DNA of 42,505 nucleotides, from the NCBI GenBank assembly GCA_902589825.1, contig CACIUL010000026.1:1-42505 (forward strand), read 5' to 3'. Below are positions 8,856 to 18,273 of the stretch, one piece after another. Made by a program: the position numbers and the translations under genes. The notes beneath the pieces were generated by a model, which was not told the origin of the DNA, searched no databases, and saw only the letters and a program-made list of their open reading frames with translations. This stretch comes from an uncultured Verrucomicrobiota bacterium. Its GTDB lineage: Bacteria; Verrucomicrobiota; Verrucomicrobiia; Verrucomicrobiales; DEV007. Each line of letters starts with the position of its first letter. Position 1 is the first letter of the stretch.

Positions 8856-10007
8856 TTACTTTACCCAGTCAGGTACCTCCCCGTCACCTGTGGATTCACC
8901 CTTCTCGAGAATCCAGGCAAGGTTGAATCGTGCCACGGCGGATCCTCCTCTGGGTCCTCCCTCGAAGTGGTGGAATACCATCCCCTCGGTAACCGTGCCC
9001 GGTCGCCCGGAAGTCATTGACGAATAGGCATGGGCACCTTCAAATACCAGGCGCTTTACCGGCCAGGTCTTACCCCCGTCAAAACTCGCCCAGACCGTAC
9101 CGTGATGCCTGCCTCCGGGACTGTCGCAATTGCTGTAGAGTAAAATGTCACGTCCTTTTACCGCCAGGCGGGTCAACCCGGCCATACAACCATAGTTGGT
9201 GTTCTGGGGACCGTCGGGAAGCACCTCGCAAAACTTCATGTCCTTCCAGGTCATGCCGCCATCGATGCTGGTGGCAGTCCAGCGGCGACGCGGATTGGCC
9301 CCCTCTTCCGCCCAGTGGCGACGCGTATTGTAATAGATGGTGCCGTCACTCAACTCCGCCAGTGTTGCCTCGCCTGTGCCCTTGGCCGGGAAAGGATGAC
9401 TGGTCTTCCATGTCTTGCCCCCATCATCACTGAAAATGGCGTTGGTGTAGTGCTGATCCCATACAGAACGATGATTTCTTCCGGCATAAAAGCGCGCGGG
9501 ACGAATCAGGCGTCCCTTGTGCTTGCCGTGACGCAGCGTGATGCCATGCTCGTTCATGTGCATTGATGGTGCGTTTCCGTCAGGATCCGGCTCGATGTTG
9601 GTCTCGATCTTCTGCCACGACCTGCCGTCATCGCTACTGCGATAGATGGAAATAGGTGCCGGTGGATGGCGCTCCTCCACAAAAGCAATGATGTCGCCAT
9701 TGACTTCATTAACCGTCAGTCCTCCTGTCTGGAAACCCGGCCTGGCAATGACAATCTCCTCTCCCCATGTCTTGCCTCCGTCCACGCTGCGCTTGGCACG
9801 CACATGACTTGTCCCCCATGTCGCAAGGACGGTACCTTTCATTGTAACAACCACATTGCCAAAACGCTCCCCCTTGAATACCTGCTGGACATCAAGGAAA
9901 GGCTTGCCAAGGAAAGGTTTCAGTTCCCCTTCAACCCCATCTGCCCTGGAATTTGTTACAAGAAAAACAGAAAGGAAAAAGACCGTTACAACGTGTTTAA
10001 TTTTCAT
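8856..10007 (-). CDS. Secreted sialidase-fold (BNR/Asp-box) protein
   Basis: 383 aa with a signal peptide (about 1-22). Five textbook Asp-boxes (S-x-D-x-G-x-x-W) are visible, starting at residues 74, 124, 193, 247 and 308: SVDGGKTW, SSDDGRSW, SDDGGKTW, SIDGGMTW and SFDGGKTW. This marks a six-bladed sialidase propeller. Candidate catalytic features are GRLIRPARF (arginine), GTGEATLAEL with E213, and AYSSMTSG near 327 (a position like the sialidase tyrosine). A canonical FRIP/YRIP motif is absent, so true exo-sialidase activity is probable but not certain; many PVC relatives act on unknown sugars. It is convergent with the esterase and divergent from the sulfatase at 10177. A sialate O-acetylesterase at 19702-21474 would be a natural functional partner. 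Confidence 0.85.
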   Translation of the reverse strand: MKIKHVVTVFFLSVFLVTNSRADGVEGELKPFLGKPFLDVQQVFKGERFGNVVVTMKGTVLATWGTSHVRAKRSVDGGKTWGEEIVIARPGFQTGGLTVNEVNGDIIAFVEERHPPAPISIYRSSDDGRSWQKIETNIEPDPDGNAPSMHMNEHGITLRHGKHKGRLIRPARFYAGRNHRSVWDQHYTNAIFSDDGGKTWKTSHPFPAKGTGEATLAELSDGTIYYNTRRHWAEEGANPRRRWTATSIDGGMTWKDMKFCEVLPDGPQNTNYGCMAGLTRLAVKGRDILLYSNCDSPGGRHHGTVWASFDGGKTWPVKRLVFEGAHAYSSMTSGRPGTVTEGMVFHHFEGGPRGGSAVARFNLAWILEKGESTGDGEVPDWVK

Positions 10008-10014
10008 CGGCCAC

Positions 10015-10020
10015 AGTATA
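10015..10020 (-). promoter_or_regulatory. -10 hexamer seven bases before the sialidase-like ATG
   Basis: TATACT (5/6) on the minus strand ends exactly 7 bases before the ATG at 10007, the spacing expected of a leaderless transcript. The -35 region is poor. Confidence 0.3.
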
Positions 10021-10176
10021 GGTTACAAAAAACATGGTGGGGAAGAAAAATAACTCTCTTTTGACTGATTAAGCCCATTAGAGCCCCGCTGTTAAAAAAA
10101 TGATATCGCGGTTGCAGGATCAAAGCACTTGAACCGCAAACCGAGCATTGCTGACCGATTATATTCCTTTTCAATC

Positions 10177-11664
10177 ATGACTTATCTTATCAGATCATTA
10201 TTCTTTCTGGTCATTGCAACGGCCGGTTTCTCCAGGGAAAAACCCAATGTGCTCTTCATTGCTGTCGATGACATGAATGACTGGATTGGCTGCCACGGCA
10301 CCACCCCCGTGGCCATAACCCCGAACATTGACCGCCTGGCCAAGCGCGGAGTGAACTTCACCAATGCCCATACTGCCGGGGTCTTCTGCGCTCCATCCAG
10401 GGCAGCGATCTTCTCCGGCCAGTTTGCTTCCACAACGGGGTGCTATGATAGTGCCCTTTACTTTGTTGATCACCCCCGGATACGCCCCTTGCAGGCAAGC
10501 TTTAAGGAAGCCGGTTACCGTACTATGGGGACAGGCAAGCTCTTTCACCACCCCGCCGGGGCAATCGACATGCGTGGATGGGACGAATTCCATGTTCGCA
10601 CGCAGCGGCAGAGGGAAACAGGTTACCCGATGGATTCCTGGTCGGATGAGGTCCCCTTTCCAAACCCCAGGCCATACGGAACCTATCAACGCACACCCGG
10701 GGCACCGAAAAGCAACGGAAGCTTCATGGATTTTGGCCCGATACCCAATGATCGGGAAGACGAACTCGCTGACAGCATGCGGGCCCGGTGGGCCGTGGAT
10801 CAACTTAATAAAAATTGGGATACGCCATTCTTCCTGGCAGTCGGGCTCTACTCACCCCACTTCCCCAACTATTGCCCGCAAAAATATTTTGATCTCTACA
10901 AGCGCAGCGAAATCAAGCTGCCCCCATACAAGGAGGACGACCTTGATGACCTGCCGGAAAACATCCGTCGCCAGAAAACAAATCGTTCCAGAATCCACCA
11001 GCGGCTGGTCAAGCTGGGAGCAGTGAAGGAAGCCCTGCATGGCTATCTGGCCTGTATCAGCTATGCCGATGCACAAATTGGCCGTGTACTCGATGCCCTT
11101 GACGCCAGCCCCTACTCGAAAAATACCATTGTCGTGCTCTGGTCTGATCATGGTTACCACCACGGCGAAAAGGGAGACTGGGGAAAACACACCCTTTGGG
11201 AGCGAACCTCCAATGTCCCCTTTATCTGGGCAGGGCCGGGAGTAGCCAGGGGAACCACCACCGATGTCACCGTCAGCCTGATCGACATGTATCCCACCCT
11301 CCTTGAAATATGTGGCCTGCCGGAAACTCCTCACAAGCTTGAAGGGACCTCGATCGCATCAACCCTGGCTACACCTGAAAAAGCATCGGATCGTGAAGTT
11401 TACCTTCCCCACATGGTTCCCGACTCCTTTGCTATCATGAACAGGAAATGGCGATACATACGCTACAAGGACAACAGCGAGGAACTCTACGACGTGGAGA
11501 AAGATCCCAATGAATGGCACAACCTTGCCAAGGAACCCGGTTATGGAAAAATCAAGAGCCGACTTGCTGACAAGGCACCCAAAACCTTTGCCCCCCCGGC
11601 CCCGAAAAGAAGGGCAAAACGTGACCTGATCCTTGAGGGGGAAAACTTCCGCTGGAAAAAATAG
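10177..11664 (+). CDS. Secreted sulfatase, iduronate-2-sulfatase-like
   Basis: 495 aa from ATG 10177, which begins directly with a signal peptide ([19 protein letters not shown]). A TTG 48 bases upstream is the only longer option and is disfavoured. [20 protein letters not shown] carries the metal ligands D31/D32, and the formylglycine motif is C71-[12 protein letters not shown] and [22 protein letters not shown] are the lysine/histidine and Asp-His blocks typical of the iduronate-2-sulfatase branch. The C-terminus is basic (KRRAKRD). Probably a sulfate-ester hydrolase acting on uronic-acid or hexose sulfates; the exact substrate is not deducible. The TATATT hexamer at 10160-10165 lies 11 bases before the ATG. 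It converges with the DUF1592 gene across a 51-base gap that has no obvious terminator. Confidence 0.93.
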   Translation: MTYLIRSLFFLVIATAGFSREKPNVLFIAVDDMNDWIGCHGTTPVAITPNIDRLAKRGVNFTNAHTAGVFCAPSRAAIFSGQFASTTGCYDSALYFVDHPRIRPLQASFKEAGYRTMGTGKLFHHPAGAIDMRGWDEFHVRTQRQRETGYPMDSWSDEVPFPNPRPYGTYQRTPGAPKSNGSFMDFGPIPNDREDELADSMRARWAVDQLNKNWDTPFFLAVGLYSPHFPNYCPQKYFDLYKRSEIKLPPYKEDDLDDLPENIRRQKTNRSRIHQRLVKLGAVKEALHGYLACISYADAQIGRVLDALDASPYSKNTIVVLWSDHGYHHGEKGDWGKHTLWERTSNVPFIWAGPGVARGTTTDVTVSLIDMYPTLLEICGLPETPHKLEGTSIASTLATPEKASDREVYLPHMVPDSFAIMNRKWRYIRYKDNSEELYDVEKDPNEWHNLAKEPGYGKIKSRLADKAPKTFAPPAPKRRAKRDLILEGENFRWKK

Positions 11665-11715
11665 GTATTCGAAGCACGGCTTTGGAAGGAAATGCCTAAA
11701 AATGCGCTGACTGCA

Positions 11716-14178
11716 CTAGTTACGGAGGAAACTCTCACTGGCAACAATGGCCTGGATGAGGTCCCGCAAGCCCTTGTTGCGCCCGGTCATTTCCTTGATG
11801 ATTCCATCGATACTCGGCCGGTCACTACTGTTGAGCTTGCGGCCAACGGCATAGGTTAAAAGCTTTGTGCTCAGGCAACGAGTGAATGTCTTTTCCTGCC
11901 CGATAATCAACTTCCTGAATTCGGCATTGGTTGAAAAAGCCTTTCCGCCTGGCAGTTTTCCGGAAGGGTCGACCTTTAGGTTTCGATCATACCGATCACG
12001 CCAGCCTCCGATGGCATCAAAATTTTCCAGAGCAAACCCAAGCGGATCAATTTTACGATGGCACTCGGCACAAGTGGCTATTTCCCGGTGCTTTATTAAT
12101 TGCTCACGAACACTCACGGCACCCCGAATGTCAGGCTCAAGCACAGCAACATCAGGTGGTGGTGGCGGTGGTGTGTAGCCGAGTATTTTTTCCAGCACGT
12201 AAATACCACGAACCACGGGCGATGTATCCACTCCGTTGGCCGAGGCAGTCAAAAATGCACCTTGCCCGATCAAACCGCCACGCCTGCTGCCTTTGAGTGA
12301 AACCCGCTGCAGATTGTTACCCTGAACACCTTCGATACCGTAGTGCAAAGCAAGCTCCCGATTGAGAAAGGAATAGTCAGCTGCCAAAAATTCACGGGGC
12401 GGCAGATTTTGGTCAAGCACGTGCCGAAAGAAGGTTTCTGTCTCCCCACGCATTGCGGTTTCAAGGTTGTCTCGATAGTATTCCAGAAAATTCGCCGAGG
12501 GAGGCATGGTGCCGATATTATCCAAATCCAGCCACTGGCGCACGAAATGCGTGACGAATCGACCCGACTTTGGATCGGCCAGCATACGTTCCACCTGCGA
12601 TGATAACCCGGACCGCAGCTTCCCCGTTCGGGCCAGTGCAAGCAGGATCTCATCAGGAGGTGATGCCCAGAGGAAATAGGATAATCTCGACGCCAATGCG
12701 AATTCGTTAAGCTCACCTTCACCCAGATTGAGATACAGAAACCCTGGAGAACAGAGAATAGCTTGAGCGCCAAGCTGGAAAGCTTGCAAGGGTGCCAAGC
12801 CCTCCTTGAGTTTGTCTGCCACCAGCTGCAGGATCGGATCCAGTTCCCCATCGACCGGCGGTCGGCGAAAGGCTTTTCCGGCGAAGGCCTCCAGCCGCTG
12901 AGTAATTGTCCTTTGGTTTAGATTTTCCGGGGCTAGGTCCCCATACAAAGCCCGATGGCCAATGCTTGGCCAAACATCAACGTGAGGGCCTTCGACGTTA
13001 ATCTCCCAGATCCTCAGGCGCGGTCCCTTATAGGCCTTGAGTACGCCGTGCCCCTTCTCGATGCCGGCCTTCATGCCGATGAAAGGCTTGAATTCGGGTT
13101 CATCAGCGGCCTGGGTTGTTAAAACACGCACCATTCGCTTAGCCGCCAGTGGGCCATTTCGAAAGCGGACCTCAGGCTCATAGCCAGCTTCCATATAGAC
13201 GTCCCTCTGAAACCACCGAGGCTCTGCGTTTGTCAGTTCGATACGCGCCAATGAAATCATTTTGGATACGTTGCCGGTACTGGTGACACTACCGCGCCGG
13301 TCAACTGCCGCGATTTCCATCACCAACGGATCCCCATTGCGAAAATCACCCAGGGCCTTGCCGTAATCATGGAAACGGCCAACCGCCGCAGCTCGAACAC
13401 GAATGGTATAGGTCCCGCTATGCGAAACGCCACCCTTACGAAACAGCGGCAAAAACCCAATATGCCCACCACGGTAATGGCGGCCGTAAAGGTCGGTGTA
13501 AGGCGTCTCGGGAATAAAACGGAATCGACCAGTCTGAAATAGCTTGGGCAAATCCCTGGCTTCATTACCCTTGAAGTAAAACGGAGTTTGCTGTGTATAT
13601 CTCCCTGATAGCGGCCGAGGACCAAAATGCGTGGCTCGCTGAATCGCTTCTTCCGCCGCGTCAAAGTAGTGATCCATCAACCTGCCGGAAGTAACAAGGC
13701 CGGCTCCATTGTTATCAAATCCATGCACTCTGATTTCTTCGGGAAAATCTTCTGCTGGATTCCATACATCGACGTTGATTCCAAGCAGATCGCCAATCGT
13801 TTGCCGGTATTCCCACGAGTTGATCCGCCGTAAGACACTGTGCCTGCCCGAACCGCTCAACTCGGTCCGGGCTATCGCAAGCCGCCGCGTCAAATGCGCT
13901 ATCATACTGGCACGTTTTTCCAGAGACGGCTGAGGCTCATCCTCGGGCGGCATGTTTCCCAGATTCAGCTGGTCAACGATCTCCTGATAGCGTTCCAGAT
14001 CATCAAGTGTCTTGATTTGCTCTGGCAGTGTGTCAAAGCGACGGTCGGCTTTTTGTTTCTGGCTGCCGTGACAACGAAGGCAGTTCTGCTCGAGAAATGT
14101 CGAAGTCAATTCGTCAGTGCCGGCAATCAATCTGCCCGCAAGAAGGAGAAAAGCAACGCCCTGGATAATGGTTTTCAT
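11716..14178 (-). CDS. DUF1592-family exported c-type cytochrome-like protein (PSCyt1/PSD domains)
   Basis: 820 aa with a signal peptide (about 1-19). It has the multi-domain order seen in PVC proteins. An N-terminal heme-binding PSCyt1-like part has C33-LRCH and the possible axial methionine in NMPPEDEP (M76). A DUF1587-like segment follows (HSVLRRINSWEYRQTIGDLLG), then a carbohydrate-binding-like middle. DUF1595 and DUF1592 regions come next (LNEFALASRLSYFLWASPPD). A DUF1588 segment holds a second heme-type motif, C703-AECH (RKIDPLGFALENFDAIGGW), and the protein ends in a DUF1585-like part. Two CxxCH motifs suggest covalent heme. It ends an operon: the DUF1552 gene stops 8 bases upstream. 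The biological role of this widespread pair is unknown; periplasmic electron transfer during oxidation of a polymer is inference. Confidence 0.92.
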   Translation of the reverse strand: MKTIIQGVAFLLLAGRLIAGTDELTSTFLEQNCLRCHGSQKQKADRRFDTLPEQIKTLDDLERYQEIVDQLNLGNMPPEDEPQPSLEKRASMIAHLTRRLAIARTELSGSGRHSVLRRINSWEYRQTIGDLLGINVDVWNPAEDFPEEIRVHGFDNNGAGLVTSGRLMDHYFDAAEEAIQRATHFGPRPLSGRYTQQTPFYFKGNEARDLPKLFQTGRFRFIPETPYTDLYGRHYRGGHIGFLPLFRKGGVSHSGTYTIRVRAAAVGRFHDYGKALGDFRNGDPLVMEIAAVDRRGSVTSTGNVSKMISLARIELTNAEPRWFQRDVYMEAGYEPEVRFRNGPLAAKRMVRVLTTQAADEPEFKPFIGMKAGIEKGHGVLKAYKGPRLRIWEINVEGPHVDVWPSIGHRALYGDLAPENLNQRTITQRLEAFAGKAFRRPPVDGELDPILQLVADKLKEGLAPLQAFQLGAQAILCSPGFLYLNLGEGELNEFALASRLSYFLWASPPDEILLALARTGKLRSGLSSQVERMLADPKSGRFVTHFVRQWLDLDNIGTMPPSANFLEYYRDNLETAMRGETETFFRHVLDQNLPPREFLAADYSFLNRELALHYGIEGVQGNNLQRVSLKGSRRGGLIGQGAFLTASANGVDTSPVVRGIYVLEKILGYTPPPPPPDVAVLEPDIRGAVSVREQLIKHREIATCAECHRKIDPLGFALENFDAIGGWRDRYDRNLKVDPSGKLPGGKAFSTNAEFRKLIIGQEKTFTRCLSTKLLTYAVGRKLNSSDRPSIDGIIKEMTGRNKGLRDLIQAIVASESFLRN

Positions 14179-14186
14179 GGCCTTGC

Positions 14187-15443
14187 CTAGCCGATTTCCA
14201 TCGGGGAGAACGTCCCCGTGCTCCGGCCAAACTGATCCGACTCAGAACCAAACCATTGCAGCACGGACAACCACAGGTTTGAAAGCGGTACCCGTTTATG
14301 CTGCTCATCGGGACAAACCAGGTGACCCTGGTGTTCCAATCCGCCACCGGCCACTAGAACCGGAAGATTTCGATTGCTGTGACTTGAGCCATCACTCATG
14401 CCGCTACCAAAGACGACCAATGTGTCATCGAAAATCTGCGCTTCTTTCAGCCTGTCCATAAAGCCACTGAGCTTGGAGGTAAGGAAGGATTCCACGACTT
14501 TCAGCTGGTCAATCCGGCCGGGCGCCTTCCCGTGATGAGAAATCCCGTGATAGCTGTCCAGATCCAGTTCAGAGGTACGGAAACCCATGCCGGTTTCCAG
14601 GGTCGCGACCCGGGTGGAATCAGTCTGCAAAGCCAGTGCCATCAGTTCATAAAACAGTGCCACCTCGTCAAGATGTTGGCGCTCTTCATCCAGCACCTCA
14701 TCAATCGGAGCTCTGGGCTTGGGCTGGTCAATCCATTGCCGGGACATCTGCAACCGCCGTTCCACGTCGCGAACCGAGGTCAGGTATTGATCCAGTTTAT
14801 TGCGGTCGGCAATGTTGAGGGTTCGGTTCAGGGCACGGGCGGATTCGCGCAGAGCATCAAGCACGCTGCCATGATGCTTTAAGCGCGCGCGCGCAGCTTC
14901 GCGTTTGTTGGCGGGTAAGTTCACAAAGAGGGCGCGGAAAAGCGCAGCGGGATTGCTCACCGGCGGCACATGCACGCCGGCACGCGTCCAGCACATATCG
15001 GTTCCTTTGTAGATACCGGTATTGACTGAGGGAAAACGCGTGGCACTGCCCACATGCTCGGCTGCAGCCTGATCAAGTGAGATATTTTTTGCCGGGAACC
15101 CGGCAGCCTCCTCCTTCTTGATACTGGTCAAGAAACCCTGCACTGCCCTGTGCCCGCCATTGAGTTCATGATCCAAATGCGAAAACACCGTCAGGTCATC
15201 GCGATGCCCCTCAAGGGGCTTAATCGTCGATGTCGCCACATAGTCCTTTCCGCCCGCCTTGGGGAAAAAGTTGCCCGGATAAAAGCCAAGATGATTACCA
15301 ACACACACCAACCGCCTGACGCGCGGCGTATTTGCCATCGCAGAACTTTCCAGCCAGGGCAATGCCAGTGTTACTCCAAGGCCGGAAAGAAATTTCCTGC
15401 GGTCGATTAAATGTGTCTTCACTGCACGCATGCTGCTTGTCAT
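14187..15443 (-). CDS. DUF1552 family protein, Tat-exported
   Basis: 418 aa. The N-terminus carries a twin-arginine signal, DRRKFLSGLGVTLALPWLES (R15-R16), so the protein is probably folded before export. The body is the DUF1552 domain, a relative of DUF1501 and of alkaline-phosphatase-like folds. Recognisable segments are RRLVCVGNHLGFYPGNFFP, VFSHLDHELNGGHRAVQGFL, VATLETGMGFR and the near C-terminal VVFGSGMSDGSSHSNRNLPVLVAGGG. The last of these resembles the GSDHG/DFGRTP regions of related families. It precedes the DUF1592 gene by 8 bases in the same direction, the conserved arrangement for this pair in PVC genomes, so the two proteins probably work together. No enzymatic activity is established. 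ATG codons at 15443 and 15431 are both possible starts. Confidence 0.92.
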   Translation of the reverse strand: MTSSMRAVKTHLIDRRKFLSGLGVTLALPWLESSAMANTPRVRRLVCVGNHLGFYPGNFFPKAGGKDYVATSTIKPLEGHRDDLTVFSHLDHELNGGHRAVQGFLTSIKKEEAAGFPAKNISLDQAAAEHVGSATRFPSVNTGIYKGTDMCWTRAGVHVPPVSNPAALFRALFVNLPANKREAARARLKHHGSVLDALRESARALNRTLNIADRNKLDQYLTSVRDVERRLQMSRQWIDQPKPRAPIDEVLDEERQHLDEVALFYELMALALQTDSTRVATLETGMGFRTSELDLDSYHGISHHGKAPGRIDQLKVVESFLTSKLSGFMDRLKEAQIFDDTLVVFGSGMSDGSSHSNRNLPVLVAGGGLEHQGHLVCPDEQHKRVPLSNLWLSVLQWFGSESDQFGRSTGTFSPMEIG

Positions 15444-15458
15444 TTACCGTGAACAGTT

Positions 15459-15486
15459 ATGATAACCTCGGTCGAGGGGATCGCAA
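15459..15486 (-). promoter_or_regulatory. Candidate promoter of the DUF1552-DUF1592 unit
   Basis: On the minus strand TTGCGA (4/6, 15486-15481), a 16-base spacer and TATCAT (5/6, 15464-15459) sit 15 bases before the DUF1552 ATG. They lie within the 67-base gap that follows the esterase gene. Confidence 0.3.
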
Positions 15487-15510
15487 ACTGTAGGGGGCAG
15501 CACACAGCTC

Positions 15511-16428
15511 CTATGGCTGGGCTTGATTTTTGAACTGCCTGTCAAAGAAGTCCATGACCATTTCAACGATCTCATTGTTGGCCGGTGTCACCTTCGAAAA
15601 ACCGTGCTCCGCGCCCTTGACGACGTGAAGCGTTGAGGGAACACCTGCTTTCTTCAGTGCCGCGTGAAGCAGTTCGCTCTGGTTGAGTGGCACGACAAAA
15701 TCCCTGTCACCATGGACAATAAAGCAGGGCGGGTCATCCTTTGTCACGTAGGTAATCGGGTTGGCCTGCCTGCACTTTTCAGGCGCTTGTTTGATTGGTT
15801 TGCCGACGAGGCGGGATGGGGCGGAACGCGGGTTCGAATAATCTTGGGAAGCCTTTACATCGTTAAGCTTCAAAAAATCGGTGGGACCACACCATGGACT
15901 GGCTGCCTGGATGGCTGATGATGCCTTTTGGGTGACCGGATGCTTCTGGAATTCGTTGGTGTCACTGGTGGTCGCCAACAGGGCGGTCAGGTGCCCGCCA
16001 GAGGATTCACCCGCCGCCCCGAAACGTTTTGGGTCCAGGTTAAAGCGCTTTGCATTGAGGCGCAAAAAACTCACCGCTGCCCGGCAATCGTTGATGACCG
16101 CGGGAAATATTTCTTCCTTGCTCTTGGTATGGGTGACACCCGCGATGGCGTAGCCGCGAGCAAGCATAGGAATCAACGGTTGAGAGCGATCCTTGTTGCC
16201 CCAATCCCACGCCCCCCCATAAAACCAAATCACAAGGGGCAATGGCTTATCGGACTTGGGTCGATAGACATCCAGCAGCATCTTGCGCTCACCATTGGTC
16301 GCGTAAACAATATCCCGCTCGATAATCGTGCCCTTGGGAAGGCGATCGAGAATTTTCTGTGGATCATCCTTGGCAAAGGCAGAAGCCGCCGCCACGGCAC
16401 TTAATAAAATGGCAAAACAATAATTCAT
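15511..16428 (-). CDS. Secreted alpha/beta hydrolase (esterase/lipase-like)
   Basis: 305 aa with a signal peptide (MNYCFAILLSAVAAASAFA). Hormone-sensitive-lipase/BD-FAE-like esterase: nucleophile S142 in AGESSGGH, acid D243 in HGDRDFVVP, histidine H275 in KGAEHGF. The oxyanion motif is YGGAW (70-74) instead of the usual HGGGW, a conservative oddity. The substrate could be an acetyl or feruloyl ester on a glycan. Its ATG overlaps the stop codon of the next gene upstream (16425-17321) in an ATGA arrangement, and the two are similar in sequence layout, so they look like a coupled pair of paralogous esterases with different specificities. Confidence 0.9.
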   Translation of the reverse strand: MNYCFAILLSAVAAASAFAKDDPQKILDRLPKGTIIERDIVYATNGERKMLLDVYRPKSDKPLPLVIWFYGGAWDWGNKDRSQPLIPMLARGYAIAGVTHTKSKEEIFPAVINDCRAAVSFLRLNAKRFNLDPKRFGAAGESSGGHLTALLATTSDTNEFQKHPVTQKASSAIQAASPWCGPTDFLKLNDVKASQDYSNPRSAPSRLVGKPIKQAPEKCRQANPITYVTKDDPPCFIVHGDRDFVVPLNQSELLHAALKKAGVPSTLHVVKGAEHGFSKVTPANNEIVEMVMDFFDRQFKNQAQP

Positions 16429-17321
16429 TGCTGATCAGCAGATTGTAGTGAAGCACCCAGGAATGTGAGCAGTCGTTGAGCGTTTACTCCCTGATAAAAC
16501 AGATTGCCGCCATGGCCGGCACCCCCGATAACATATATCTGCACCCGTGAACCCGACTCCTGGTAAGCCTTCACGATTGCCTGTGACTGATCGAGAAGAA
16601 CCGTGTTGTCCTTGTTGCCATGGAAAACAAGCAACGGAGCATCATCCCTGCTCACGTGATAGGCAGCGGAAGCCTGTTTAGCAAGCGCCGTCTTTTCATG
16701 GGCTCCCCCACCCAGCAGGTCATACACCACGGACCCTTTTGCATTCGCCCTTGATGGCTGGGTCTTGCTGCGCAGGATAAAGTCCGTGGCGCCATAGTAG
16801 TCAACAGCCGCCTGTATTCTCGAGGACTGGTCAAGGTTTCCGCCCACCTTGCCCTCAAGCTCAGGATTGCCGGCTGTGGTTGCCATTAAAGCACTCAGGT
16901 GCCCTCCGGCACTGGCGCCGGCAACCGCGATATTCCGCGTTTTATAGCCGTATTTCCCGGCATTTGCCCGTAACCAGCGCACCGCTGCCTTACAGTCATG
17001 CAACTGGGCGGGAAACTTCGCGACATTGCTAAGACGGTAGGAAATGCTGGCCACTGTATAACCGTGAGCGGGTAACCACTTCAGGAAACATTTCTCCTTG
17101 CTGCCCTTGCGCCAGCCACCGCCATGGATCCAGACCAGCAGGACAGACCCCGCCGGTTTAGAAGGCTGATATAAATCAAGCTTGAGACTATGCCCATCAA
17201 CAACTGCAAACTCAATGTCCTTGATTACCTTGACCGGCTCATCGGCATGACCCTGCGGAAACCAACAAACAACTGCAAGGATAACTCCCCAATATGCCTT
17301 GCGTTTCTGCACCGAACCCAT
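16425..17321 (-). CDS. Secreted alpha/beta hydrolase (esterase/lipase-like), paralogue of its neighbour
   Basis: 298 aa from ATG 17321, which starts a signal peptide (MGSVQKRKAYWGVILAVVCW, cleavage near GHA). An in-frame TTG at 17357 would overlap the upstream gene and adds no signal, so I reject it. The catalytic set is complete: oxyanion HGGGW (H66 onward), nucleophile S137 in AGASAGGH, acid D238 in HGNKDNTV, histidine H270 in GGAGHGG. The protein is predicted to hydrolyse ester side groups outside the cytoplasm. It lies 11 bases after the exported isomerase and shares ATGA with the following esterase, so all three are probably one operon. Confidence 0.9.
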   Translation of the reverse strand: MGSVQKRKAYWGVILAVVCWFPQGHADEPVKVIKDIEFAVVDGHSLKLDLYQPSKPAGSVLLVWIHGGGWRKGSKEKCFLKWLPAHGYTVASISYRLSNVAKFPAQLHDCKAAVRWLRANAGKYGYKTRNIAVAGASAGGHLSALMATTAGNPELEGKVGGNLDQSSRIQAAVDYYGATDFILRSKTQPSRANAKGSVVYDLLGGGAHEKTALAKQASAAYHVSRDDAPLLVFHGNKDNTVLLDQSQAIVKAYQESGSRVQIYVIGGAGHGGNLFYQGVNAQRLLTFLGASLQSADQQ

Positions 17322-17332
17322 CAAAAAACAAA

Positions 17333-18163
17333 CTAGGGAGTTTGTAGTTTCCTCCAAGCGGACATGGAGCGCTTCAGGTTTTCACGGGAATCACCGCGAA
17401 TGGCATAACACTGCAGCCCGATGACGCCGTCAAATCCAACGCCGCGCAGGAGTTCGAGCACGCTTGACTGGTCAAAGCTGCCTCGATCCAGCGTCTGAAT
17501 CAGTTGTCCCCATGAACGGCCACCTTGTTCTGCCCCACTGATACTGGCCCGCCACAACAGGGGCTTGGCATTCTCCAGTGCGGCCTTGAGGTCAGTCTTA
17601 GGTTCAACATGGAGAAAATGGCACAGGTTGAACATCACTCCAACATTGTCCCTCCCGGTCTTTTTTGCCACCCTGACGGCATCACCAATTCTGTCGATAT
17701 AAAAATTGGCATGAGGATAAAGGACAACCTTGAGACCTGATTGCTTGGCCTGGTCGGCAATTTCCCGTACAAAGGCAACCGCCTGCTCATCTGTGTTGTC
17801 CTTCTTGCTGCCCTGGACATAAAGCTCAATAACGGTATCCCGCCCCTTGAGACCGGCAATCATCTCCGTGATCACCGGGTTATACGTATGGCCCTTGGCG
17901 CCCAGCCGTCCGCCCACGTAAAAACTGAAAAGCTTGAGGTTGGCTTCGTCGTATAACCTCAACCGCTTTTTTAATTGCTCCCCAGTACTCGGGTTCGCCG
18001 AGCCGATCCCGTCATAACCCAGTTCCTTCAAGGCGCTGACACGCTCCTCCACTGTCTTGAAATGAACCCCGTTCTGAAAGGCAAACAGGGGCCACTTGGC
18101 CTGTTCTGCACGAACACCAGTGACAAAGGTAAAGACAAGGATAGCAAAGATAGAAAGTTTCAT
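17333..18163 (-). CDS. Exported xylose-isomerase-like TIM-barrel protein (sugar phosphate isomerase/epimerase family)
   Basis: 276 aa with a signal peptide (MKLSIFAILVFTFVTGVRA). The remainder is a TIM barrel of the AP-endonuclease-2/xylose-isomerase superfamily: ERVSALKELGYDGIGSANPS, VIELYVQGS, KVVLYPHANFY and VGVMFNLCHFLH give candidate metal-binding E, H, N/H positions in the usual strands. LQCYAIRGD near the end has Q where many relatives have a metal-binding E. Export is unusual for the superfamily but frequent in PVC bacteria. It begins a run with the two esterases downstream. Substrate unknown; isomerisation or epimerisation of a released oxidised sugar is speculation. A TATATC hexamer lies 9 bases before the ATG. 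Confidence 0.85.
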   Translation of the reverse strand: MKLSIFAILVFTFVTGVRAEQAKWPLFAFQNGVHFKTVEERVSALKELGYDGIGSANPSTGEQLKKRLRLYDEANLKLFSFYVGGRLGAKGHTYNPVITEMIAGLKGRDTVIELYVQGSKKDNTDEQAVAFVREIADQAKQSGLKVVLYPHANFYIDRIGDAVRVAKKTGRDNVGVMFNLCHFLHVEPKTDLKAALENAKPLLWRASISGAEQGGRSWGQLIQTLDRGSFDQSSVLELLRGVGFDGVIGLQCYAIRGDSRENLKRSMSAWRKLQTP

Positions 18164-18186
18164 GACGAGGCGGATATATCCAGAAA

Positions 18187-18205
18187 CTAACCCGAAACGG
18201 GCTCA
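18187..18205 (-). terminator. Short hairpin after the DUF1501 gene
   Basis: On the minus strand CCCG-TTT-CGGG (extendable by a G-T and an A-T pair) is followed by TTAGTTT. It lies 72 bases after the DUF1501 stop and before the isomerase start. The stem is short, so it is at most a weak intrinsic terminator. Confidence 0.25.
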
Positions 18206-18273
18206 TCAGGAAAGGTTTTCCTTACGCCCCCAAAACCGGGCGAATGAAGATAAACTGATTACCGGCAAGGTGA

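Noticed and set aside
10198-10803. A 201-codon minus-strand frame inside the sulfatase gene
   Set aside because: Mirror of the sulfatase coding strand, no start signals or domain.
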